NCBI GenBank assembly: GCA_029204225.1
Contig: CM055113.1
Coordinates: 27,744,272 to 27,808,271, forward strand
Direction of reading: 5' to 3'
Source: Diphasiastrum complanatum
Taxonomy: Eukaryota > Streptophyta > Lycopodiopsida > Lycopodiales > Lycopodiaceae
DNA: 64,000 nt
Shown: in pieces, positions 46,401-59,500 of the stretch
How the letters are laid out: each line of letters starts with the position of its first letter
Numbering within the stretch: the first letter of the stretch is position 1
The notes under the pieces: model-generated
Database searches by the model: none
What the model was told of the DNA's origin: nothing
Seen by the model: only the letters and a program-made list of their open reading frames with translations
Program-made: the position numbers and the translations under genes

Positions 46401-47798
46401 GATAATCAAACTATCGAGGGACTAGAAAGAGTTGAACGGTTGATAGATGCTCGAATCATCGATTCAACCAATAGTTGAATCAAACCTTCAAACACTTGTT
46501 GCTTCTTGACTATGATTATTAGACCTCGGCTCGAATTTGACTGTTGACATGGCACCACTCAAGCTAGTCAACTATATTAACCACTCTTGCTACTGTGCAA
46601 CCGCCTTGGAAATGATTGTAGCTATGTTACCATTTGTCTAGATAACAACAACAATATGAATGTCACCTACCAGGGTAGTGATATCCACGTCAACTAATTG
46701 CCTGATAGTGACATCCACGCCTGCTAACTGTGCCTTGACAGTGACATCCACTACTTCGGCTAAGATTATTTAGACAACCCAATGTCTCTAAGCCATTTTG
46801 TATATATCTGCACAAATGTATATTACTATGTGAATGATGCAGAAGAACGATCCTGATAATGATAATCAAATTATTCATTCATAATCAGATTCAATAGATG
46901 TTTTTTATCATCAATTATATTCAAACATAGTTAGAATAAGGTATTAACGATCTTCAAACCATCGTAGCTATTACAAAACTAAAATTCAGTCTTGAGCACA
47001 CAATTACAACTGCAATTGTCTTGTGCTCTCCTTATCACCTGGCTTGTAATTCTTTACTTTTTGTATGAATTAATTGTTTTATTGCATTCAAGATAATGTT
47101 AGTGTGCATGCTATGCTCCCTCTATAGTTCTATCTAGCTACTTTCAAATAGATTTGTCTGAACTGTTTTGACTCACGTTTTTGCAACCAAATAGTCATTC
47201 AACTTCATGTTTGTGCTACGTAATTACCTCTATCGGTTTTGATGACTTCAAAATTAGAACTAAGTCAAAGCAGTCGAGTCTTCGAACTCGACATTCTGAT
47301 TTGAATCGATAGGCGTAGTACATGCACCGAGGAATCGGCCAACATCCTTCCATCCATACCCGATTCCTAGTAGTATTTGCCAATCCACTTGTAGTATTTG
47401 GGGTCTTCTCCACTTACCCCTCCATTTGAATCCACTCTATGGTGGATTCAACAAAATGTCCACTTGAGTTGATCATTAAGGTCTTTTGCAAGTCTCAAAT
47501 TCTAAAACTCATTGTTAACATACGCAAGCACAACATTAGAAGATAGATGATTTCTATCATGAGATGATGTACTTGTGTCGTTGTTGGGAGTTACAAGATA
47601 TGCATATGCTCCTGGAGGAGTTTGAGTAGGAATGTTTTGCTCTTTTGTCCACGTCTATTGCTGCACTTTCTTGTAGTTTTCTTATTGCAATCCCATCACT
47701 AGAAATTCACCTTGCAAATTTTGCTTGTCATTTAGCCTGTTTCGCAATTGTTGAGAGCTCTCTAAAGTTGCTCCTCTCTGCTATCATTTTGGTTTCAG
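46401..47798. other. No firm gene
   Basis: A phrase AGTGACATCCACG recurs (46677, 46708 and 46740 areas). A minus-strand ORF at 47413-47216 has no recognised motif. Confidence 0.4.
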
Positions 47799-47888
47799 GA
47801 GGACGCACTCCGTGCAACGTCCTTTGAGCATGAGCCCATTGAGCCTCTCATTGGCCCTCTTTTGAACAAGAATGACAATCTTTTGAAG
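47799..47888 (+). CDS. Possible orphan internal exon, unknown protein
   Basis: A 30-codon open stretch reads [20 protein letters not shown] and [10 protein letters not shown]. It is preceded by TTTTGGTTTCAG and followed by GTAAGC, which are good acceptor and donor sites. Its length is a multiple of three. The protein-like composition and clean borders suggest a real or formerly real exon, but the family is not recognised. No neighbouring exon was found within about 1 kb on either side. It could belong to a gene with large introns or be a captured piece. Confidence 0.4.
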
Positions 47889-48884
47889 GTAAGCATATTA
47901 AGTCTGTCAGATACGCTCCTCCAAAAAAAACTTGGGGATCTCACTCCTAGTCTCAAGCATGATATAATAACCTTTCACGTTTGATGAGGATCTTTGGGAT
48001 ATTAACCCAAATATGGTCCTTGTCTATTTATTGACAAAAACCAATATCATTTTGCATTAGGTGTTTGCCATATCTGCTCAATTTGCATTCATGTCAATGG
48101 TTTCTTTAGGTTTTTCATCCATTGCTTGTTTTATATTTTCTTGTTTTTCCTTGTAGTTATGTAGGATGGCTTACCATGTTATTTGAGTGTAGTACCTCTA
48201 AAGAGTTGAATAGCACTTTGTGCTCTAGTTTTTTTTCCTTCTCGTAAGCTCTAGACATGGTTTGCTATAGTATGTGCAAGAATGTTGCTTTTGTGCTTTT
48301 CAGGTCTCGAATCTTGATAGATGTTTCATGAGTTTGGCTAATGGATATGTTTCCTTTTTGTGCATTATAATTATTTGTTTGATTTGAAGCGTTGAGTCCA
48401 TACCATACATGATGTAAATATTGGCAAAATTTTTACTAGTTGGCTAACATATCTGTGTTAGATTGGAAAGCAGAGGTGAGCATGAGTATTTTCTAGAACG
48501 TACTTTGTTTGGTTAATTGTGTTGTCTAATACAATGGATTAACAATCATAAAAAAGTCGTATCATGTCAAATCTCTTCATGTGAACTCAATAACAAGCTA
48601 TTATTTAGCAATTTTAGATTTACAAGGCCAAACTCATCTTCTAAAAGACGAAAAGACGAAAGTTGCATTGTAAGAGATTGGAGTCTCTAGTGCTTGTACC
48701 GAACTTGGTTACTATCTATTGAATTTTTGAATGTATGTATTCAAGTTATTATTGTGATATTATGTCATGATTTGTGAAGGCCTTGCCAGAATATTAAAAT
48801 TGTTGGATTAATTAAAAAAAAAACATCATCACAATCCATAAAATATTTATCGTAAAGTTAAGAACAATTGTCAAAATTTTACTA
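47889..48884. other. No recognisable gene
   Basis: AT-rich sequence without ORFs of note or repeats. Confidence 0.5.
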
Positions 48885-49137
48885 GAGATTCTTCTACATT
48901 CCTTTAATCTTCACAAAAAGCTGACAATATGACATGGCAACGCCTTTGTGGTACAATATCACATCATTCTCGTTCAGTTTAGCGATTCTTCTGCATTCCT
49001 TTAATCTTCACTGTTGACAATATGACATGACAACAACGCCTTGGTAGAATATCACACCATTCTCGTTTACATTTTAAAAAAAAGCGTGTGGTACAATATC
49101 ACATCATTCTGGTTTGGATTGAAAAAAAAAAAACCGT
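48885..49137. repeat. Imperfect tandem repeat, unit about 90-100 bp
   Basis: The phrase GATTCTTCTACATTCC...AATATCACATCATTCTCGTT occurs at about 48889 and again at about 48984. A third partial copy (GTGGTACAATATCACATCAT) lies at 49088. Confidence 0.8.
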
Positions 49138-50339
49138 GTGGTTGTGATTGAGCTGGGCCAAAGTGGCATTGCCTAAGTTGCACATCCCCCAAAAACAAAA
49201 AGGAGAGGGCCTTTGCCCCACTGAAGAAATGGCAATGCACGGTCTACTTTCAACACACGTCCGTGAAGGGCCAGGATCGTAACGCTGCTGCTCAATTCTA
49301 CAATACAGTCTACCATGGAAGAAGAAGAAGAGAAAGAAAGCGAAATACAACACAGAAAAAGAGAAAAAGCGATGTTTCTAGCTTTTCTGACGTAATCGCA
49401 GACATGGCTGTTGTAGCTATACTGACATAATATTATCACAGACATTGATGCAATTAACTGGTGGATTGTTTTCATAATTTTTCATTGATCGAGCAATGCA
49501 ATCAATGAACAGTTCTTGGTTGATTATTTCAGTCCTGAGATTGAATCCTTACGGTAATGGTGTAAGAAACTCGTGCGAATTCAAGGGAACTATACGAACG
49601 GTCTGTGGAGTAGGTCAGATGTCTGTTTTCAACTGGCACACATTCAGCTGAAAAGACGTTGTCCGTAACATTAAAGCTGAGATAGACCTGTAACACTTTT
49701 ATGTGTTTTAAGAGGATGGAAAAGTTGAAGTAGACCTGTTCCGCTTTATCTAGTATAAGATGACGAGAAATGTAGTCATGTAGCAATATCATTTCTAGTT
49801 TTGTGTTGTTCAGGTTGAAGTTTGCCATAGGACCTGCATGCGGCAGTTTGATTCTGCCTGATAAACGGGAAGCTTTTGAGGTGAAATAGTTTTAACCATG
49901 AAGAGAACGCTCAAATCGAACTTCGTTCATAACTGATTTCAATATTTATTGCTTAGTGTATCTTTGGATTTTGAGTTGGTATTGCTGTGTAGAGTCAAGC
50001 AATTGTAGAATCGTTGTCTCTGAGTACCTTTTCAAAAGGAAAGGATAATCATTCCTAGTTAAAAGTTGAAAGTTTAAGGAATAATTTCATTCTGATTCTA
50101 CGGTTGCACAAGAATTTGAGCTACTATAATGTTTAAGTTTCTTTTTTTTTGCCAAAAATTATCACTAGCAATACGCATAGTTCAAACTCTCAGAATTGCT
50201 GAGGAATCAATAGATAGCGCTCATTTTGCTGATACTTTTAGTGATTTTGCTTCTCATGTTTTCTCTCGGAAATACTTCATTTTTTGTGGATGAGTAACTG
50301 TTAACTGTTTTATAGGTCAATTAGTTTATTGACTCCGCC
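49138..50339 (+). promoter_or_regulatory. Upstream region of the PAP gene
   Basis: About 1.2 kb between the tandem repeat and the PAP start. There is no ORF of interest and no clear TATA box within 100 bp of the ATG. ATAGGTCAATTAG lies near 50313. It presumably holds the promoter and 5' UTR, but the transcription start cannot be placed. Confidence 0.4.
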
Positions 50340-50513
50340 ATGGAAAGGAACTGGATCTGTTTTCTACTGTTGCTGTTGGTAGTGCATATTAAGGCTTCGA
50401 AGCACGATATCGATATCCATCAGCCGCTTTCCAGAATTGCTATCTATGAAACTGTTCTTCAGCTTGATCCCTCAGTTTCCATCCAAGCAACACCAGGGCT
50501 TCTTGGCCTCGAG
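50340..50513 (+). CDS. PAP: PAP exon 1 with signal peptide
   Basis: It encodes MERNWICFLLLLLVVHIKAS, a short basic start and a hydrophobic core typical of secretion, with likely cleavage after KAS. It goes on with HQPLSRIAIYETVLQLDPS and ends LLGLE before the donor GTACAC. The ATG is in good context (CCATGG). Confidence 0.88.
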
Positions 50514-53500
50514 GTACACTTTTTAATCGTCTGTTATTGTTCTTTGGGTACGTCCCAAAAGTACATAACAGAAAGTAGTACATTTCAAGTGTGTTCATGC
50601 TCTGTGTGCGCGCGTGTGTTTCTGTGTGTTTGAGAGATAGAGATATTTTTTGTGTTCTCTGGATACCCCAGGATACATAAGAGAAAATAGTACAATTCAA
50701 GTGTATTCATGTGAGCTTGGGATTGAAAGAAGCACAGGCATTAAATGTCATCCACCCGCAAAGGTTAAGTGAGACACTCTCACTTAACCAGGGATGTTGG
50801 ATCTCACTTAACCTGGGCTGTTTGGATGGAGAGATAGAGGGAGGGAGGCGCATAGTATCTTCGTGGCATGGGGGTATTTGAGCCTTGCAAGCACACTTAC
50901 AGCCACAGTTTTTTTTTCTTCTGAAACCTGCATAAATTCTTTGAACAATCCCTACTAATCTTGCCATTCTCCACCGCAGCTGTCCTCAGCTCACGCACCG
51001 AAGAATGCTGCCAAATTCCAATCTCTGCTCAAGCTTCTTATCCATTACGTGTCTTGCTCAAGCTTCTTATCCATTATGTGTCTAGGAAGGACAAACTGAT
51101 GAGCGAAGGTTGGTATGCTCATTAGCGGATTAGAACAAAACGCCTCATGAAGCTAAGCTAAATAGATCTACTTGTGAGTCTTTCTTTAGAGATACTTAGT
51201 GGATGCAATACGCAAAGTGTCTTGGATCTCCAAAGATGGAATCCATGGGAGGTTCATGTGGGATGTGCATGTTGCATGCGTTATTGTTTACCTCACGAGC
51301 GTTCATGCAAAGATAAGAGTTTTTATGGGATGGTAAACCTTTGGAACATTATTTTGGTGTCCTCCTTACTAGTGCAGTTTTCAATATGAGACATGTAGCC
51401 CTCACTAGGTTAGGGAGTGGTTTTGTTTTAGACAATACATATGTGATGGTCCGAGTAAGTGTCGCCTTTTTCATACCATGGTCACCTTGATAGCCATGTA
51501 TGCAGTTGAGAGTTGAGAGTTTGAGTAAGTGTCGCCTTTTTCATACCATGGTCACCTTGATAGCCATGTATGCAGTTGAGAGTTGAGAGTTAGTGTACGG
51601 GCCTCACTTAAGCTCTAGAGTCTAAAGCTTTCATCTATTTGCTTGTTCCATACAATGGGTGGACTAGGGTTTCCCTTCCCATTTTCACTCTTTTCAAGTG
51701 ACTATGAGAGGAGTTGTGACCTTAGCCGACCCATCAATAAATTTCTATAAGGAAATTGTAAACTCTAAAGGAGATATTAATTGATGCCTACCATGCTCTT
51801 TAAGTGTCTTGAGTGCATCATCTAAGAAACAACTAGAAATTTTCCTAGATTTGGACAAAATAAATCGTTCATCATCTATTGAAAGGTAGCTAGAGCAGTA
51901 GTTAAACCAAATGGTAAAATTAAAATTCATAATGGCCATTGATGCTAAGAGTTCTAGCTTTATTGATTACGAGAAAAAAATATTCTCACTAAATTTGTAA
52001 AACTAGCACTCTTGGAAAATATCCAAAGTTATTGATAAAATAGGTTCAATAAATGTAATAATTTTATTATATTAAGTCTTTGACTTTGGAGGGAGATTGA
52101 TGAAATTACTCATATGAAAGTCACCACATATATATTAGATCATAGCAAAAGGAACGACAAAGGTTGTGAGTGTGAGGCTATTTTGCTTGTATGCAAACTC
52201 ATCTTCTTGTATATTGGCATACTTTACAGGACAAACAGGCAGAATATGTGACGGTAACTTTCAAACGACCTATTGGAGCAGCAATAACTGATTGGATAGG
52301 TGTCTTTTCGCCAGCATCTTTCAAGTACTTTCTTTCTCCTATATTCTTAATGAGCGGAAAATGAAAGTGGTTTTAGCAATGCACAGCCTCAATAATATCC
52401 AAGAAACCTAGTTTTTTTATGTTGAATTCGCCAAAAAAGCGAGGGCCGAAAGCCGCGGCGGCTTCCTCTCGCGCAACGCGCTTTAGCAATGCACAACCTC
52501 AATAAAGATAAATTCTATTTCTATGTTTGTAATATTTTCATTCGCAAACCTTTTTTTATTCAAATACTTCATAGATAACATCAATAAATATGTGGTTTGA
52601 GGTAGGCTCAATGCATACCTACCGCCACATGCACACAAATCAATGCACCCTCCGTTCCTCTCTCTCTCTCACGAAAACACACACACACACATAGACACAC
52701 GCGCACGCGCACACACACATGCACGCACGCGCGCGCGCGAGCGCGCACACACACACACACACACACACGTGCTTGTGCGCACTTGCACACCACCCTTATG
52801 TCCAATAAGAGAAAGCCTTCAAACACAAAGCTATCTTTGAAGTAACCAATAGCTACCAAAGTACACAAAAGGCATTGCCAAGTAATTATTTTAGCCCATG
52901 ATAAGATATAAGGCCCTAGAAAATCCCTTTCTCGAGTCAAACTCGTAGGAATAACTTATGAACTTGCAAGGAAGTCTTAACTGTTAAGCTGGTTAACCTG
53001 GGGACATGGTTAAAACTTAACAGAAAATGTGGCAAAGGTGCAAATGCAAACATTGTCCTACAAACCCCCCTTTTTTTTTTGGCTTAGAACTTTGTATGGG
53101 GACTTACAGGAACATATCTTATACATAGTATAGAGTACAAAATAGCCTTGCTTGTTTCCTTTTAATAAAATTCCTATTTGTTTTACATGCTGGTCATTTT
53201 TTATTTTGATTTTGTTTGCAGATTCCAAAGTTCCAGGTGCTGTGGTACGGCACGGGTGCCGTACAAGTGCCGTGGAACTGAATTTTTTTTTGAAAAAAAC
53301 CAAAAAAAAAAAACAGGTGCCGTACCATGGCACCTGGTATGGTACCTGGACCCCACCGCACCTGTGCTGTGGGGTACTTTGACAGATTCACATAACAACT
53401 TTTTATAGGTTCTAAAATTAGAGAAGCTTCAAGTTTCAAGTATAGTGCAATCGTGTTCATTAAAATACACATGTTTCATAAAGTATTGTGGTTCCAAAGA

Positions 53501-56500
53501 TGCCTTTTTTTAGATAAATTGCAACACAAAAAAATCACTACATCTGATGGATTTTTCGTTTGTCATATTGCCAGTGCTTCAGTCTGTTTGGAGGATAAAG
53601 TTGTGCCTAATAGAGACCTTGACCCACTATTATGCACTGCTCCAATCAAGGTGCTAATCATTTTGTGTGAGACATGCAGTTATTATGAGTAGAGGATGTT
53701 TTGATGAGAATTATCTTAAACCAAGACAATTTTGGAAGTACTCTGATGCATGCCCTTTGTGGGTAGCCTTTTGTCTGTTAGATTCAAAAATGCTACTGGG
53801 ATCAAACTTTAGGAAGCTATGAAATTCATACATTGCTTAAACACAGATTCTATGTTGATAAAGAGAGAGAATTCTAATTCTTCTCACTTTGTTTGGCCTT
53901 TGGATGATGAATCAGTATCAATATGCCAATTACTCATCACCAAATTATGCGAGCAACGGGGAAGGGTTCCTGAGGTTTCGGCTCATCAACCAACGAGCTG
54001 ACTTTGCTTTTGGATTTTTCTCAGGGGATCTATTCAATGTATGTAATAAGTTGGGTGAATCATCGAGGTTGCTTTAACACTATAAGCACATAAATATTGC
54101 TTATTCAACATAAACTTGAATCTCTACCTTAGGATTTGTTTTGTCTCATTTAGAAATGACGTTAAATAATTATTTATTCTTTCGAGTTTTATGTGCTAAT
54201 TTTGTAGACTGCCAAAGATCAAGTATTAAGTTGTCATTTTTCCCTTGTTGTGATTCAACAGGGCTCGCTTAGTTGGTTAACTTGGTATCCAAAGTTTCTT
54301 TAATACCAAGTTCAAACCCCCCCTTGGAAACCAAGGTGCATTTTCCCTTGTTGTAAAAGGTATGGAAGGTGTTTTGATTCACGTTACTTGTGCTCCTTTT
54401 AGAAACATGTAGAAACAAACCAAGTAGTGACCTTTCACGATTTTTGTTAGAGTCCAGTTACGACTGTTATCATGACCTTGGCACGGCCGGTCACCAGAGG
54501 GCCTGAGACCAAGGTATTGGCAAGGGCCGGTGACCGAGGAGGACATCTGTCCCAAGTTGGGACCGGTGGCCGCCTGACAAGTTGTCAGAGATGCGGTGTG
54601 TCTTGACCGTCGGGACCCTAGCCGTTAGTGACGAGATGCTAGCCGACAAGTAGTCGGGGTGACCAAGAGGGTCACAGGTCTTTGGCGGGGCACGGGGGTG
54701 GTACCCCTATGAGTCACTCAGTGTTCACAGGTCACAAGGGGCTAGGCATCCCAGGTGGACTGATCACCCACAGGTGGATGCCATGTGCCAGTTGACGGGA
54801 ATAGCAGGTAGAAGGACTCAAGGAGGGGGTGCCTATGGTTGGAAGGTTCATTCTACACACCGGCTTCTAGGATTCATGAGCTTGGAGAGATTGGCTTGTG
54901 ACAATTGGTATCAGAGCCTCGTTCTAGAGAGAGAAAATGTCGTTCTAGAGAGAGAGAAAGTGTAGAAATTGTCAGATTTTGCTTGTTTTTGAAGGATTTT
55001 TTGAGGGAGAAAACGTGGGAGACAAATTGGAGAAGAAAGGTGGGCCTCCAGCGCTGCTGTTCCAGCATATCACAAACACCCATTTGAGGAAGAAAAAACT
55101 TGGTAAAAAAATTCAGATGCTCCATCGCCCTTTTGTAGGCATATAAGACCAAATGGAGTACATGTCAAGTATGTGAAAACCAAGGGAGCATATATAAACG
55201 TCTCCAAGAAAAAACTATACATAAAAGAGAAATGAGCAATATAATTGTAAAGTACAAATTGCCAACTGTCCATAAGGGGGAGCAAAATAGCTGCCAGGAG
55301 TAGAGTAATATCATGTAGTGCTACTGCTGAAAAAGGATGTGATACGAGCTGCAACAGGAGGTAACATGGGTCGTCGCTGACGTCGTCTAGGAGGGTGATA
55401 ACAGTGTGCTCTTGTAACATGGCGTGAAGTGCAAACTGCTGCATGACTATGAGTGATACACTGTCTCTGACATCGGTGAGGTAGTATTTCGTTGTCATCG
55501 TCATCAGACCGTGTCCGTCTCCTGGTGAAGAAAGATGTAATTTGAGCCTGAGAGCTAGGATGTGGCTGGTGAGCTATCTGGTACATATCTTGGCGCAACA
55601 AGACCATCTCCCGTAGCATAAGTGCGACACAGCGAGAATCCTCATATCCAATCAGTGCTCTGAGAATAGTAGGCATGTCCCGGAATAAACAGTGATATCG
55701 CCCTTTGATCTCATAATATATGTGGCATCTGAAGATGAATTGCTCCTCTCTATCTCATGTAGGGGACATAGCAGGCATAGTCTCTCCTCTCGTGGTGTAC
55801 CCTGGAATTTGCCTGTCTCAATAGCCAACTGATTTGAGGAGACTCTGAACTGTCCCAAAGTGAAACGAAGACTGTGTGATAGTCCAGAGGACAAATAGCG
55901 AGGGAAAACTGGAAGTGCAATGGCATCCTACTCCAGAAAGTGAGTCCGGTCGTAGTCAGGTAGTAGTCAGGCTTCACCCCCAGCTAGTGTCGCCAAGTAT
56001 GGTCAAGATATGCTGACAGTTGGATGTAGAGAAGGAAATCTCTACCAAGCCAAGATTATCAACAATTCTGATAGCATACTAAATGCATCAAAAAACCAAG
56101 ATCAACTTTGGCACAAAAGAATGTATCTTCTGAACATGAGGAGCCTCTACGACATGAACGAAAAAGGCATAGTCACAGGTCTGAAAATATCCAGATCCGA
56201 TGCTGAGTTCTGCGAAGCCTGTTAGAAAGGCAAACAACATCGGAATCCATTCATACACGAGGGAAGAAGAGCAAAGGAAGTTCTTGAGCTCATCCACTCA
56301 GATGTCTGTGGACCGATGAAAGTTGATTCACTCTCAGGATCGAGGTATTTCCTGACGTTCATTGATGACTACAGTAATTAAGACTTTTCTAGCCTCAAAG
56401 CCCTGATAGACTTTGATGATATAGAATTATCAATGATCAATATTCTTTTAGGATATTATATGAATTTATTACTTTCATGAATTTAGAAACAGACATTGAT

Positions 56501-59500
56501 ACCTGTAGAACTAAGAATCTTCTATGAACCATGTTTGATGGTATTTTGAACACTGACCTTTCTTTGAAGGGATGTGCAGGTACGCACGAACGTGCCTGAA
56601 GAATCAGAGCAAGAATAAGAAGCCCTCTAGGCTTAAGGACTGACCTCTCTTTGAGGGTATGTGCAGGTACTCGAGAAAGTGCCAGAAGAACAAGAAGTTT
56701 TCTAAGCTTAAAGATAGTATAAAGAAGGCTTTTTTGATAAAGACTATAATGAAGGCTCAGCAGAGGTCTATAAAGAAGGCTTATTTCTAAGTCTATAATG
56801 AAGGCTTAGAAGAGTCTATAATGAAGGCTCAGTGGAGTCTGTAAAGATCAGAATAGGCCAAGGGAGTGATCACCCTTTTCACCATGATTGAGGATGGGGC
56901 AACCTCTAGAAAAAAGGGCCTAGGAATCGATGGACATTATGCAAAACACGATGGAAAAACCTTGTACCACCTACCTCCCACCTACTTTTCCTCATGCATT
57001 CTAGGCTATTTGACACCTAGAATGAGGCGCCCTCCTACACTCTCACTTCATATGCCAAATCATCATAATAACTCTCCCAAACTAATACACATCACCCATT
57101 CACCCTCTCTAACTGATACACCTCATCCATGCACTCCACTTCACCATAAGTCTAATTGGAGTCAGCCAGTTACAATCCATCGAAGATTATTGTAAAATAT
57201 CATGAAGCTTTTTTTGCAGAAAATAACTACAGATAATGTAAATAATCATGATGCTTCTTGTTACCATCCAATCATGATGCAAGCAAATTGAGCTCTCATA
57301 ATTGGCACATGCACATCCATGAAAACACATGAATGACGACATGGATCACCCCCGAGCTACATCATATAGAAATCAAGGTGAGGGACACCAACATGAAATA
57401 GCATTAGGCAAGCAGGATACAATTCCACCAGCCATGCAGTCGACCCCATTATAGGAACCCCAACTTCTGCCAAGGCACGATGCCTTCTCCCTAACATGAT
57501 GCTCAGTAAAGTAGAAAGCCTGCTGATCAATGAGTCCATCCCTAACATGGTGTGTGCCATGAATAGGAATCATGTCCACAAGAATCCCAGACTCATGTCA
57601 TGATCAATTCCCAATACTGGCATAAGTACTGAAATCTCTTGCCACAAATCTTGTCCCACAGAACCACATCCATATGGAATCAAGCGTCACTGTATGCTAT
57701 GCCTATATAACAAGATCGACATGCACTGCCAATAGACAAGAAGGACAGGGAGAAGTATAAAACAGATGGTCACAGTCGTCTTGTCTTGTTACTCATCAGA
57801 CTACTCTTAACTTTCCAATTATATGCATTATTCCTTTGTTTTTAAGTACCCTTTGTATCTTGAAATTCTATTTGTGAATGGCTGTTTCTCAAGTTCGTTG
57901 TTTTTCTAAGATTTGTGACTGAGAAATTTTTTTGTGGTTATTTTTACGTGAGTGTTGCAGCCTGTACTCCTTGCAGTGTCAAATACTGTGACCTTTGTTG
58001 AACCCAAGAGACCTGCTTATCCAAGGGTAGCTATTGGCAGAGTTTGGAATGAGGTAAGGGCAAAGCATCACCAAACTTTTTCATAAAGCTATTGGGTTTG
58101 CTGCCTTGAGCATATTTTTTATCAATATTCAGTTCGTAGTTAGTCTATTCCTATTTAAAAACTATAACCTGCAAGATTTCTTGTCTATCGTATGAAATTG
58201 GCACTTGATATCTCTAGTTAAGTTACCACTTTCCCAATTTGCAGATCTCTGTAACTTGGACAAGTGGATATGATTTAAGTGAAGCAACACCTCTTGTTAT
58301 ATGGGGAACTGAACAAAATGGAGATGCTTATACTTCAGCAGCTGGGACCCTAACATTCACACGGAACGATATGATGTGGTAGAGAAGCTTCTTTCAAATT
58401 TTTTAGATGGATTGTGTGAACTCTGGTAGCCAGCATTAAAACCTGTAATCTATTCCTCTAACCATACTTAAGGTCTTGTTATTAGGACTTATCCCCCACT
58501 ATGCCCTATGATGACCACTGTGGCTTCATGGTTTCAGTTTTCCTTTTAGAATAGTTGCACAACATATTTTAAATGCTGAGGTAAAGGCCAAAGAAAACTC
58601 ATCAGGACTGTGCCTAATGATTTTGCCCTCAAAGTGAGGGGTGCACCTCACTTAAATCACGCTAGCAAGTCTCCTAGCCGAGTTCTTGTATAAGTAATCT
58701 GAACAAGGATTCCTTTGATAAAAATGGAAGTAACTTATCACTTTCATTCAAGAGATTGCTTTATGTGTTCTCTGGTGGACCACAAGTGCACTATAGAGTT
58801 TTGATATGATAACGTTACACACTTTGAACCTGTTGAAACTCTGTTCTTGTTTAATTGATGAATAACCATGAAAAACTGATGTAGTCCAATCTGCCATTGG
58901 TTTTGCATCTTTTTTTAGGCCCTCCTGCAAAGACAGTGGGTTGGCGCGATCCAGGTTTCATTCACACTGGTTATTTGAAAGGAACTTTGGCCAAATACAA
59001 GGTAATTGCTCTATGTCTGATTAAGATTCAGAGACTTCCTGCAAGATATAAGTTCTTCGCTAGCTTTTAAGCATGCTTTTGATGCATGAGCAACTTTTGT
59101 ATATCAAGTATTAAATGTCCACGTGGTCTCAACACCTGGAAAATCTGCAGTTTTTTCACTTTTTCACTTGTTTCTTCATTGTATACATCAAGGCATTTTT
59201 GCAATAGTTGGTCAAAAACAGAAACACAGTCCTGCCCATGTGTGGTGTGGTGTAGAGGGTTTCTGGTTTGGGATTGACCACCCAAGTTCAAACCCCGCCC
59301 ATACATGGGTGGTGTCCTCCCAAAAAAAAAAAACAGAAAACACAGTTTTCAAATGTTGTACATTCCAGCTCAATCACTGCATGGAGGATTCTTGCATTTG
59401 CATGTTATAGAGTGAACTTCTGACCTAGTTTACCTCACCAATTGAATGGTGCTCAATTATTAGCTGGCGACCTTGGATTGATTTACAATTTATTACAACA

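Noticed and set aside
50707-50967. 86-codon ORF on the strand opposite PAP intron 1
   Set aside because: Lies in an intron, no motif, overlaps a hairpin repeat.
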